The notes below the pieces were generated by a model. It did no database searches. It was not told the DNA's origin and saw nothing but the letters and a program-made list of their open reading frames with translations. Below, piece after piece: positions 23,587 through 31,318 of a stretch of 33,302 nucleotides of DNA. Every line of letters starts with the position of its first letter. Positions within the stretch are counted from its first letter, which is position 1. A program made the position numbers and the translations under genes. The DNA lies in the NCBI GenBank assembly GCA_964550985.1, contig CAZKBM010000028.1, positions 1 through 33,302 on the forward strand, in the 5' to 3' direction. The DNA is from JAAYCI01 sp964550985 (GTDB lineage Bacteria; Bacillota; Clostridia; Oscillospirales; Ruminococcaceae).

Positions 23587-24795
23587 TTGAAAAAGAAATT
23601 GGCACTCATTTTAAGCACGGCTTTGGCAATTGGCACCTTTACCGCCTGCGGTGGCGCCAGCAGTTCCGCTACGCCTGCCACATCTGCGCCTGCGGGCAGT
23701 TCTTCGGCCGGGGCAAGCAGCCAAGCGGCGGCCACCGCCGAGGGCAAGGCCCTGAATATTTGGGTGGCGGGCTCGGACAATATGCGCGTACTTTATGAAA
23801 AATGGGTGGAGATGTTCAACACCAGCAAAGAGTACAACCCAAATGGGCACACAGCCGCCTTACAGTTTTTACCGGCCGGTGCGGGCGGGCAAACCATTGA
23901 CGACAAACTGCTTGCCGCCTGGGGCGCCGAGCAGAAAGACACCGATTTTGACGTGGTGGAACTGGGCGACGACCAAACGGCCCGTCTGCTGAGTGAAGCC
24001 CCCGATATGATGATGCCTTACGACCCCGCCAAAATTCCAAACCTTGAAAACATCAGCGTGCGCCCCCCCATTGGGCCCGAGTTTTTTATGCCCTACCGCG
24101 GCACCACCGTAGTAATGGCCTATAACTCTGAGGCAATTCCCGAGCCGCCCAAAACGGTGGATGAACTGACGGCGTGGATTGAGGAAAACCCCGGCCGCTT
24201 TACCTACAACACCCCCGGCACCGGCGGCGCGGGCGATAGTTATGCCCGTACCAGCGTGTACAACCTGATGCCCGAAGAAGCCCTGATGAGCAATGACCCC
24301 AAATGGATGGAAGAGTGGGACGCAGGGTTTGGCTACCTGGCCGAGATTCACCCCTTCCTGTACCAAAGCGGCGGGCGTGTGGTATACCCCAACAAAAACC
24401 AAGGCTCGCTGGACCTTTTGGCGGAGGGGCAAATTGACATGTGCCCCATTTGGGCCGATATGGCCATCAGCCAAATTCAGCAGGGCACCCTGCCCGCTAC
24501 CACCAAAATTTACCAGATTGAGCCCTCTCTCACGGGCGCTGTAAACACCCTGGCGATACCCACTTTTGGCAGTAACCCCGAGGGCGCGCACGATTTTATG
24601 AACTTTGTGCTCTCGCCCGAAGCCCAGGCCATGCAGTTGACCGAAATTGCCGCCATTCCGCTTATCCCGGTGGAGAGCGAGGCCTCTACCCTGATAGCCG
24701 ACCTGGACGTGACCAACTTCCGCACCCAGAGCATTGGCGAACTTTATCAGGATTTCAACATCCGCTGGGAAGAGGAGATTGCCACCCTAGCCTAA
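23587..24795 (+). CDS. ABC transporter substrate-binding lipoprotein (PotD/YnjB-like)
   Basis: A 402-residue lipoprotein: KKK start, hydrophobic core, lipobox-like FTAC with the lipid cysteine at about residue 21, then a long Ser/Ala linker to about residue 55. The mature domain contains NIWVAGSDNM, VVELGDDQTARLL and WIEENPGRFTYNTPGTGGAG. The last is close to the P-G-R-F-T-Y segment of YnjB-type proteins, so this is not a typical sugar-binding protein. TTG at 23587 is used as start; AGGAGG is ten bases before it, and an earlier TTG is in another frame. It is followed by a hairpin with a short T-run, as is the other binding-protein gene in this window. Ligand unknown. Confidence 0.9.
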   Translation: MKKKLALILSTALAIGTFTACGGASSSATPATSAPAGSSSAGASSQAAATAEGKALNIWVAGSDNMRVLYEKWVEMFNTSKEYNPNGHTAALQFLPAGAGGQTIDDKLLAAWGAEQKDTDFDVVELGDDQTARLLSEAPDMMMPYDPAKIPNLENISVRPPIGPEFFMPYRGTTVVMAYNSEAIPEPPKTVDELTAWIEENPGRFTYNTPGTGGAGDSYARTSVYNLMPEEALMSNDPKWMEEWDAGFGYLAEIHPFLYQSGGRVVYPNKNQGSLDLLAEGQIDMCPIWADMAISQIQQGTLPATTKIYQIEPSLTGAVNTLAIPTFGSNPEGAHDFMNFVLSPEAQAMQLTEIAAIPLIPVESEASTLIADLDVTNFRTQSIGELYQDFNIRWEEEIATLA

Positions 24796-24816
24796 GCACC
24801 ACCACTGCACACACCC

Positions 24817-24849
24817 GGCGGACGCCGAAGTTTGGCGTTCGCCCCTTTT
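24817..24849 (+). terminator. Attenuating hairpin after the binding-protein gene
   Basis: GGCGGACGCC (24817-24826) pairs with GGCGTTCGCC (24834-24843) through one G-T wobble, followed by cctttt. Like the hairpin at 13255-13274, it lies between a binding-protein gene and a permease gene. Confidence 0.6.
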
Positions 24850-24892
24850 CAAAAACCAACCCCGGCAGCGGGGCAACTGAGGTGGAAACATC

Positions 24893-25762
24893 ATGCTGAA
24901 CGAATACATTCGGAAAAAGAGGGCAAAAACCCTGTTCTATGCTTTTTTGCTTGTGCTGCCGGCTTTTATTGTGGTTATCACCATTGTGGCCTACCCCATT
25001 GTAAACTCCATATTACGCTCCTTCCAGGTGCGCGGCCAAAGCGGCTTTACACTGGAAAACTATGTGTACTTTTTCACCAATGAGCGGGAACGGGCCAATA
25101 TCCTGTATACGCTTTTTGTGGTGGTCATCACGGCGGTTCTTTCCACGGTAATTGCCTATGCCCTTGCCCTGTACCTGCGGTTTGTAAAAAACAAGGTGAG
25201 CGGCCTGATAGGCAAACTATACCTGATACCCCGTTTTATACCGGGCATGGTGGCAACCTACGCCGTAATTGTTATTATCAAAGACACCGGGGTCATCAAC
25301 CGTATCTCCCTGCTTTTTGGGCAGGATTTCCGCCCCGCCTTGATGTTCAATACCAGCGGCCTGGTTCTTATGAACCTTTGGTTCAACATTCCCTTTTCCG
25401 CCATGCTTATCGCCTCGGCCCTCTCCAGCATTCCCGATTCTGTTGTGGAAGGCGCGCGGGACGTGGGGGCCAGCCGCTTGCGGGTATTTTTTAGCATGAT
25501 TTTACCGCTTTCGATTAAAGATGTGATGGTGGCCGCCACCTTTGTATTCATGGGCAACGTGGGTTCCTTCACCACCGCCTACCTCATCATGGGGTCTACC
25601 AACCCCAAAATGCTGGGTATCTCTCTGTTTGACCAGTTCACAAAATATGGCAACATGGAACGAACGGCCACCGTATCGGTGATTATGTTCCTCATCTGTT
25701 CGGTTTCAGCGGTGGTATATATCTATACCAACCTGAAAGAACGGGAGTGGGAAAAACAGTAG
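24893..25762 (+). CDS. ABC transporter permease (PotB/YnjC-like)
   Basis: A 289-residue six-helix permease with first helix at about 14-37 (FYAFLLVLPAFIVVITIVAYP) and EAA loop VEGARDVGASRLRVFFSMILP. GAGGTGG precedes ATG at 24893. It is the last gene of the importer operon and ends 19 bp before a strong terminator. Its position apart from the other permease, after the binding protein, is unusual for Pot operons but each subunit is present once, so the importer is complete. Confidence 0.92.
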   Translation: MLNEYIRKKRAKTLFYAFLLVLPAFIVVITIVAYPIVNSILRSFQVRGQSGFTLENYVYFFTNERERANILYTLFVVVITAVLSTVIAYALALYLRFVKNKVSGLIGKLYLIPRFIPGMVATYAVIVIIKDTGVINRISLLFGQDFRPALMFNTSGLVLMNLWFNIPFSAMLIASALSSIPDSVVEGARDVGASRLRVFFSMILPLSIKDVMVAATFVFMGNVGSFTTAYLIMGSTNPKMLGISLFDQFTKYGNMERTATVSVIMFLICSVSAVVYIYTNLKEREWEKQ

Positions 25763-25781
25763 CGGAACAGGGCATAACAAG

Positions 25782-25834
25782 GGGGCTGTTGCATTTTGAT
25801 TTTTACAAATCATTTTGCGGCAGCCCCATTTTTG
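25782..25834 (+). terminator. Intrinsic terminator of the ABC operon
   Basis: ggggctgttgc at the left pairs with gcggcagcccc at the right through wobble pairs, with an inner attttgat/aatcattt extension, followed by attttt. Strong for rightward transcription. Confidence 0.8.
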
Positions 25835-25899
25835 TATTCTTGTTTGTTATTTTACTCTGCGGCATACGAGTGGGATGGACAGAGCCAAAAAGCAGGGTG

Positions 25900-26889
25900 T
25901 TATTCCCCTATATAAATAGGGCTGGTAAAGGCGAGCAGTTGAGCTTCCTTCCCCATATATTCACCCGTCACCTCAAGGCGCAGCCAGCCGGGCCACAGTG
26001 GCAGGGTAAAACACCCTTCCTCTACCATTGCCCCCCCACAGGGCAGGCTTGCCACCGGCGCGCCGTTCTGTATCAGCACCACCTCTTTGGGCTGTATGCC
26101 AAAGGCCTCCCACTGGGCTTTACGCACGCTGCAATCCAGTTGCCAGCACACCGCAGCTTCACCCGGCCGCACCGTTTCGCCCAGCCCGTAGCTAAGGCCC
26201 CTCTGCACCAGCTTAACCGCCAGGGCCGGGCCGCTGGTAACATAGCTGCGGCCCGAATGCAGGGCTTCACGGGCCGTCACGTTATTCACTGTGCCCCCCT
26301 CTACCCCCAAATAGGTTACGGGCATATGCGGCTTTTTGTCACCGTCGGGGCCGTGCCAGTCTCGCCCATTTGTGGCGGCTAGCTTGTGCCCCTGGTTTAA
26401 CAGGTCTGTCCAAAACTGGTAGGCGGGCTCATTGATGGGCTCAAACTGGGGGAATTCCCCCGACCACACCTCAATATAGTCCACCGTTTCCCAGTTGCGC
26501 ACAGAAAAAACCCAGTGGCAGCCTGTGCAAAACGGGCTGCCCAGGGAATAGGGGTGGGCCACCCCCACCGCGCCGTTTACCTTTTGTATGGCCTCTGTGT
26601 AGGCGTCAATGGTATCGGGGGTGGCGCTGCGCCAATCCACATAAGCGTCGGCGCCCAGCACCAGCATATGGCCATAAAAGGTGGTCCACTCTATGCCGTC
26701 TACCACCGGCAGGGTGTCTGCCTGTAGTTCGGGCGTAGCCTCGGCGCAGCCCGAAAGGGTGTTGTGGTCGGTAAGCGCCACGCCGTCCAGCTCCCTTTCC
26801 TTACAGGCCTTGCAAAGTTCAGCTACGGTAAACTGCCCGTCGCTGTGCAAGGTGTGGGAATGCATCTCCATCGCCCTGTATTCAATCAC
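25900..26889 (-). CDS. PHP-domain metallohydrolase, CehA/McbA type
   Basis: A 329-residue PHP phosphoesterase-fold enzyme. Metal-ligand segments are complete: H10-x-H12 in MHSHTLHSDG, D41-H42 in LTDHNTLSG, E67 in GIEWTT, H112 in VAHPYSLG, and NGRDWHG near residue 195. The CehA/McbA group hydrolyses esters such as carbaryl and includes many phosphodiesterase-like members. The last 100 residues form a beta-rich tail. Most relatives have an N-terminal beta-sandwich of about 150 residues before the PHP domain; here that domain is encoded by the separate upstream gene, whose stop overlaps this start as ATGA. It converges on the ABC operon, which may import its substrate. No signal peptide, so cytoplasmic. 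Confidence 0.88.
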   Translation of the reverse strand: MIEYRAMEMHSHTLHSDGQFTVAELCKACKERELDGVALTDHNTLSGCAEATPELQADTLPVVDGIEWTTFYGHMLVLGADAYVDWRSATPDTIDAYTEAIQKVNGAVGVAHPYSLGSPFCTGCHWVFSVRNWETVDYIEVWSGEFPQFEPINEPAYQFWTDLLNQGHKLAATNGRDWHGPDGDKKPHMPVTYLGVEGGTVNNVTAREALHSGRSYVTSGPALAVKLVQRGLSYGLGETVRPGEAAVCWQLDCSVRKAQWEAFGIQPKEVVLIQNGAPVASLPCGGAMVEEGCFTLPLWPGWLRLEVTGEYMGKEAQLLAFTSPIYIGE

Positions 26890-27359
26890 AGTATCTCCCC
26901 TTCTTCCAGTGCCGTAATGGTGAGGTGGTACGCAACCTCGGCGGATGTGATGGAGTGCACGCTGATAACGGCCCGCCAGTTGCCCGCACTGGCCGCATGG
27001 CGCACAAAACCTGGGCTGGACGCCTCCTTTGCCAAGCTGTGTACCTGATGAAAATCATGCCTGTGGGCGCAGCCCAGATAGCTGCCCTCATAATCCAGCG
27101 AAAAGGTGAGCAGATTCACCAGATGCACCTCCATGGCGAGCTGCTTTGTGTATAGGTGTTGCTGGTAGCGCGGCACATACCGCCCAATATTGGCCCGTGC
27201 ACTGCGCAGGGCCAGTTCCTTATTCTCCACACTTTTGGGGCTATAGCTGCACTCGCAGCGCAGGGTGTGATAGTCCTTTGGCAGAACAAACTCCACAAAA
27301 TGGTTCGTCCTGTCATTCTCAGGGTGGAATAAAATGGTTTTATCGAGTACAATTGTCAT
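26886..27359 (-). CDS. Detached N-terminal domain of a CehA-type PHP hydrolase
   Basis: A 157-residue protein with no signal peptide. The order FHPENDRTNHFVEFVLP, LRCECSYSP, NLLTFSLDYEGSYLGCAHRH, ASSPGFVRHAASAGNWRAVI and a final beta segment follows the beta-sandwich that precedes the PHP domain in many CehA-like proteins. There it reads roughly FTPEDRG, LDLGLFDPEG, RGWSG, TPGY and GxW. A segment of about 35 residues inserted near 45-85 is not expected from that pattern. ATG at 27359 has AGGAG six bases before it. It should form a complex with the PHP protein, possibly gating its substrate. The match is from recalled family pattern; a profile search would settle it. Confidence 0.65.
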   Translation of the reverse strand: MTIVLDKTILFHPENDRTNHFVEFVLPKDYHTLRCECSYSPKSVENKELALRSARANIGRYVPRYQQHLYTKQLAMEVHLVNLLTFSLDYEGSYLGCAHRHDFHQVHSLAKEASSPGFVRHAASAGNWRAVISVHSITSAEVAYHLTITALEEGEIL

Positions 27360-27386
27360 ATCGGGCTCCTATTTTCGTATGCCGTT

Positions 27387-27404
27387 CGCTTTGGGCGCAA
27401 AGCG
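27387..27404. promoter_or_regulatory. Candidate LacI-family operator
   Basis: cgctttg and caaagcg form a perfect 7-bp inverted repeat around ggcg, in the 68-bp gap between the divergent PHP operon and the LacI-type gene. Size and symmetry suit a LacI-type dimer site controlling both directions. Confidence 0.55.
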
Positions 27405-27427
27405 GCAAGATAAGGTGGATTACAAGA

Positions 27428-28414
27428 ATGAATATCAGTGAATTTGCAAAACTTTGCGGTGTTTCCCCCGCCACCATCTCCCGTTATTTTAGCGGCAACG
27501 CCACCATGAGCGCCGAACTTCGGGAGCGGATACGCAGCGAGGCGGAGAGAACCGGCTACCAGCCTCTGGCAAAATACCAGCGCCGCAAGGCTGGCCTTGC
27601 AGGGCCAATCGTCACAGTCATCCCCTATCTGCACCACCGCTACCAGGTGGATATATTATCGGAACTACAGCGTTACTGCGAAGAGTTAGAACGGCCCATG
27701 ATGATTTTATGCCAACACGAACACCGAAATGCCAGCATTTGCCTGGCCCAGATACGCGCCCTGCAGCCCGCCGGCATTGTGCTGCAACACGAGGGCAGTG
27801 AAAGCCTGTTTTACCCCAGCCTTTCAGACCTGCACACACCCATGGTGATGTGCAGCGGGCCCTCCTCTACACGGCAGGTGTCCTCTGTGCACATCGATGA
27901 TTTAACGGCGGCCTACGACGGGGCAAACTACCTTTTGGAACTGGGGCACCGCAATATCGGTGTTATCTCAGATGAGGCGGAGGCCATTGGTTCGGGCTCT
28001 TTGCGCATTATGGGCTGCCAAAAGGCCTTGGCGGATGCGGGGCTGGCGCTGCCGGAACAAAACATCACCCACGCCTGGTACAGCTTTGAAGACGGGTATA
28101 AAGGCATGGATACCCTGCTGCGGCGAAACCTTGCAATGACCGCCGTTTTTGTGTTTAGCGACGAGATGGCCGCCGGCGCCATGGCTTGCCTGCATGACCA
28201 TGGCATCCGGGTGCCCGAGGATATCTCGGTACTTGGCTTCGACAACGGCAGCCAGGCGCTGGAGACACGCCCCGCCCTGACCACCGTGGCGCAGCCTGTA
28301 CAGCAAATTGCCCGCCGCAGCATCGATATGTTGTTAACCCCCGAGAAAGGCCGCGTAGAATCTATCACCCTGCCCCACAGCATTGTGGTGCGAGACAGTT
28401 GCCGGAAACTTTAG
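27428..28414 (+). CDS. LacI-family transcriptional regulator
   Basis: A 328-residue regulator. The N-terminal helix-turn-helix is ISEFAKLCGVSPATISRYFSG (about residues 3-23), followed by a hinge region and a periplasmic-binding-protein-like ligand domain (from about residue 58) with VSSVHIDDLTAAYDGANYL, ELGHRNIGVIS, VFVFSDEMAAGAMA and ISVLGFDNG. AAGGTGG lies before ATG at 27428; the frame extends further upstream but without a ribosome site. It probably represses the divergent PHP hydrolase pair through the palindrome at 27387-27404, and perhaps the importer operon. The ligand is unknown. Confidence 0.92.
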   Translation: MNISEFAKLCGVSPATISRYFSGNATMSAELRERIRSEAERTGYQPLAKYQRRKAGLAGPIVTVIPYLHHRYQVDILSELQRYCEELERPMMILCQHEHRNASICLAQIRALQPAGIVLQHEGSESLFYPSLSDLHTPMVMCSGPSSTRQVSSVHIDDLTAAYDGANYLLELGHRNIGVISDEAEAIGSGSLRIMGCQKALADAGLALPEQNITHAWYSFEDGYKGMDTLLRRNLAMTAVFVFSDEMAAGAMACLHDHGIRVPEDISVLGFDNGSQALETRPALTTVAQPVQQIARRSIDMLLTPEKGRVESITLPHSIVVRDSCRKL

Positions 28415-28763
28415 TGCGGCTCTTTAGAAGCCATAAGCCGGTTTGTAGTATGGTTTGTACGGTTGTTCCTATCGTCACGTCGATTTATATTTCTGTTCCC
28501 ATTGTAAAAAAACACAACTTGATTTCAGCAATCAAACCTATACTTCATCGGTTTAACTACCAGTATCATACGAAATTTATCGCTGATATTCAACAGTTTA
28601 TGCTGCTGTAACCAAATGAAACCAGTTTGTTGTGGTTTGGAGCTGGGCATAACGCTTGGGGCGCAGGGGTTGTGTAAGCAGTTGTAAAGCCCAAAGTAAG
28701 GCTGCATAATTCCAATGGCATACCCTATTCTATCTAAAATACGTATTGTTTGAGGCAAAGAAA
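28415..28763. other. Gene-free stretch after the LacI-type gene
   Basis: About 350 bp of AT-richer sequence. Only a weak cggct/agccg stem just after the LacI stop was seen, with no clear terminator, promoter or RNA. An 84-codon minus-strand frame (28525-28779) has no family likeness and overlaps the next gene start, so I do not count it. Confidence 0.5.
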
Positions 28764-30158
28764 ATGAAAAAGGCCGCAATCATTTGCATGTTGGTTGGTT
28801 CGTTACTGGTACTTTCGGCTGTTCCTGCAAGCGCCAATACCGCCGCCATTCAGCAGGATTATGGCGCCCCCGGCACCGAAACTTTGGTGCTGGAGGAAGA
28901 TTGCCCCGTCACCGTTCAGCGCGAGATACTTTTGTTTGACCTGCGGGACACCCAGCCAAACAGCGGCGCCGGCGCTGTAGTTGAGGCAAGCTATTTTATG
29001 CACAACCCAACGCAGGAAGAACAAAAGGTGAGGATGGCTTTTCCCTATATAGCGCCATTAAAGGGCTTTCAGGCTGAGGATATTCACATCAAAGCAGGCG
29101 GTGTTTCCGTTCCATTTGAAATACGCGTTTCGCCCGAAATGATGCCCCGAAGTGAAATGAAGGAAAAACTTACCGCCGGTGCCTTTGACATTGGGCAGAT
29201 TTTGGGAAACGACGGCCTGAATGGCATTCCCTACCAGCCCACACAATACAGGCCCGAAGAGCAAGGGCATTTATATCTGATTCAGTGTGACAACGCAAAC
29301 GCCAAGCTGCGGGTATGGGGCGCAGGGCAGCGCCTTGTTTTTGGGGGAATGGTGGTGGAACAAGAGGAGGACCAAAGCTATTATTGCTCTCTTTATGGGC
29401 GTGGAAGCCAGGCTTATATTTACTCCTTGGATGGCCCCATTCGCTGGGAGATGGCAGCGGACAAAGACGGCAGCGTTGCCAGTGCCGATGAAGTTGAAAT
29501 AAGCCCCGAGAAAAGGACGGCCGAACAGTTTATTGCAGAGTACCTGGCCCCAAGCTATGAGGTGGTATATGGTTTTTCTCACCAAAGCGCCATACAATAC
29601 TGTGAAATGATTTTGGATAAGGGCTTTTTCAGCGGCGCGGCACTTAGCCCCCTTTGGGCCAATGAATATACGAACCAGTGCCATATTATGCTGCTGTTGT
29701 ATGAGGTGACCTTTCCCCCTGATACCGAAGTTAAGCTTGAGGTAAGCTACCCAAGCACGCTATTTTTGGCCGCAGACCTTGCACAGGACGATGTGTTTGA
29801 AATGGTATACCTGCTAAACCCGGCAAAGTACTGGGCAGATTTTGGAGAATTGGAAATTATGGTGCAGACCCCAGATTTTGCCCCCTATTTGCTGAACAGC
29901 AGCCTCACCTTTGAAGAGGTTCAGGCCCAGGAGTACAAAGCCACACTGGCCGCCCTGCCAAACGAGGATTTAAGCTTCGAAATTTATGCAAAGCCCCAGC
30001 GCAGCGGCCATGAACAAACCGAAGCGCAGCGAAGAGAGCTTGGGCAGGCACTTATTGTGACAATTTATTTGGTGCTGCCCATTGTGGCGGTTATTGCGGT
30101 TGTGCTCATCATTGTATTGGCGATTCGGGCCAAAAACAAAAGAAAAGCGGGAAAATAG
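28764..30158 (+). CDS. Secreted, C-terminally membrane-anchored protein of unknown function
   Basis: A 464-residue protein. Residues 1-25 are a signal peptide ending in ASA, and residues about 430-455 a transmembrane helix (VLPIVAVIAVVLIIVLAI), then a basic tail KNKRKAGK. The bulk therefore lies outside the cell. The early part has beta-sandwich-like features (REILLFDLRD, SYFMHNPTQEEQKVRMAFPY) reminiscent of DUF4424-type domains, where hydrocarbon-rich strands follow a N-P-T-x-x motif; I am not certain of this match. No catalytic or cell-wall sorting motif is visible. ATG at 28764 has TGAGG before it; an upstream TTG at 28746 is less likely. It converges on the S66 peptidase gene and has no evident operon partner. 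Confidence 0.75.
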   Translation: MKKAAIICMLVGSLLVLSAVPASANTAAIQQDYGAPGTETLVLEEDCPVTVQREILLFDLRDTQPNSGAGAVVEASYFMHNPTQEEQKVRMAFPYIAPLKGFQAEDIHIKAGGVSVPFEIRVSPEMMPRSEMKEKLTAGAFDIGQILGNDGLNGIPYQPTQYRPEEQGHLYLIQCDNANAKLRVWGAGQRLVFGGMVVEQEEDQSYYCSLYGRGSQAYIYSLDGPIRWEMAADKDGSVASADEVEISPEKRTAEQFIAEYLAPSYEVVYGFSHQSAIQYCEMILDKGFFSGAALSPLWANEYTNQCHIMLLLYEVTFPPDTEVKLEVSYPSTLFLAADLAQDDVFEMVYLLNPAKYWADFGELEIMVQTPDFAPYLLNSSLTFEEVQAQEYKATLAALPNEDLSFEIYAKPQRSGHEQTEAQRRELGQALIVTIYLVLPIVAVIAVVLIIVLAIRAKNKRKAGK

Positions 30159-30215
30159 TCTCTTGTATTTTATCTGGTTATATTCATTCTGCCATTCGCC
30201 GCTTTGCTGTACAAT

Positions 30216-31247
30216 TTATTGCATTTGAAAGCTAATTTTTTGCACGCAAACGTCAACTGCTGCTGTTACGCCAAAGGGCATGATACATCTTGGTGTGGCA
30301 TGGCCAATATTCAAATTACAAACGATGGGTAGTTTCGGATTATCCACTACGGAAACGATGGTTTTTTGGTATTCTTCGGCATATTTTTCATCCATTGGTT
30401 TGCCAACCAGAATGCCGGAGAGCACCTCGAAAATGCCGGTACTTTTAAGCTGGATGAGCATATCTCGATACCTTCTGGGGGAAGGCTGTTCCTCGCTGGT
30501 TTCCAGCAAAAGAATTTTACCCTTCCACTCTTCCCTTGCCGGGAACAGACCATATTTTTGGCAGGTGGAGACCGAATCTGCGTAGCGCTCCCCATTGAAA
30601 ATATCATAGAGCGTGTCAATGCAGCCGCCGAGAATTTTGCCCGAGAACACCGGCATCCCCTGCAAAAGTTTAAAACCATGATTGGGATGTGCGGGCATGC
30701 CTTTTCCAACAGCATTCTTATCAAAACAGGTTCTTGCTGTATACCATACGTCGCTGGGTACAATCTCACGTATTGTGCCGGTGGATATCAGTTCCTCTAA
30801 GTAGTGCCTTGTGTAGGGCAGCATTTGATTGTCCAGCTCGCAAACATCTGGTAAAAAAGCCTGCCCGTAAAAGCTACGCAGCCCTGCCTTGTGCAACATC
30901 AAATGGTTTATTGTGGTATCTGAAAAGCCGAGAAAGATTTTTTGAGACAGGACGTTTTGGAGTTCATTCTTACCAAATAGGTAGGGTAGCAGCCGGTAGG
31001 CATCATCCCCACCTATGGCGCAAAGAATCATATCTACCTCCGAATCTTGAAAGGCCTGCAAAAGGTCGGCCGCTCGAGCCTCTGGGTGCGCATGTAAATA
31101 ATCCACCCCACGCAGGGCATTATGCATAAATTTCACCCTAAGGCCGTAGCTTTCCAAACGTTTCAAACCAATTTTACGTTCGTGCTGCATCAATGGCTCA
31201 CCCAAAATTCCGCTGGATAGACTGACAATGGCGATGGTTTTTACCAT
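30216..31247 (-). CDS. S66-family serine peptidase (LD-carboxypeptidase / MccF-like)
   Basis: A 343-residue S66 protein. The nucleophile serine lies in FLGFSDTT, the conserved glutamate in LLLETSEEQPSP, and the histidine in NIGHATPRCIMPFG, completing the Ser-Glu-His triad. LdcA enzymes trim tetrapeptides of recycled peptidoglycan; MccF relatives of about 340 residues cleave aminoacyl-nucleotide antibiotics such as processed microcin C. Length and the E-T-S-E motif fit the MccF branch better. GGGAGGG is about six bases before ATG at 31247. No microcin gene or peptidoglycan recycling gene is nearby, so the role remains open. Confidence 0.87.
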   Translation of the reverse strand: MVKTIAIVSLSSGILGEPLMQHERKIGLKRLESYGLRVKFMHNALRGVDYLHAHPEARAADLLQAFQDSEVDMILCAIGGDDAYRLLPYLFGKNELQNVLSQKIFLGFSDTTINHLMLHKAGLRSFYGQAFLPDVCELDNQMLPYTRHYLEELISTGTIREIVPSDVWYTARTCFDKNAVGKGMPAHPNHGFKLLQGMPVFSGKILGGCIDTLYDIFNGERYADSVSTCQKYGLFPAREEWKGKILLLETSEEQPSPRRYRDMLIQLKSTGIFEVLSGILVGKPMDEKYAEEYQKTIVSVVDNPKLPIVCNLNIGHATPRCIMPFGVTAAVDVCVQKISFQMQ

Positions 31248-31318
31248 GGAGTGCCCTCCCTTACATACCAGTACAAAACCGATTTACTGTTATAAAGCTC
31301 AATAACATAGCGCAGGCA

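Noticed and set aside
21488..28630. aaatgaaacca-r-tttgt at 21488-21504 and 28614-28630 as a shared operator
   Set aside because: A 16 of 17 match between two places in 33 kb is about what chance allows, and the second copy is not near an evident promoter.
28525..28779. Minus-strand 84-codon frame
   Set aside because: No ribosome site or family likeness, and it overlaps the start of the secreted protein gene.
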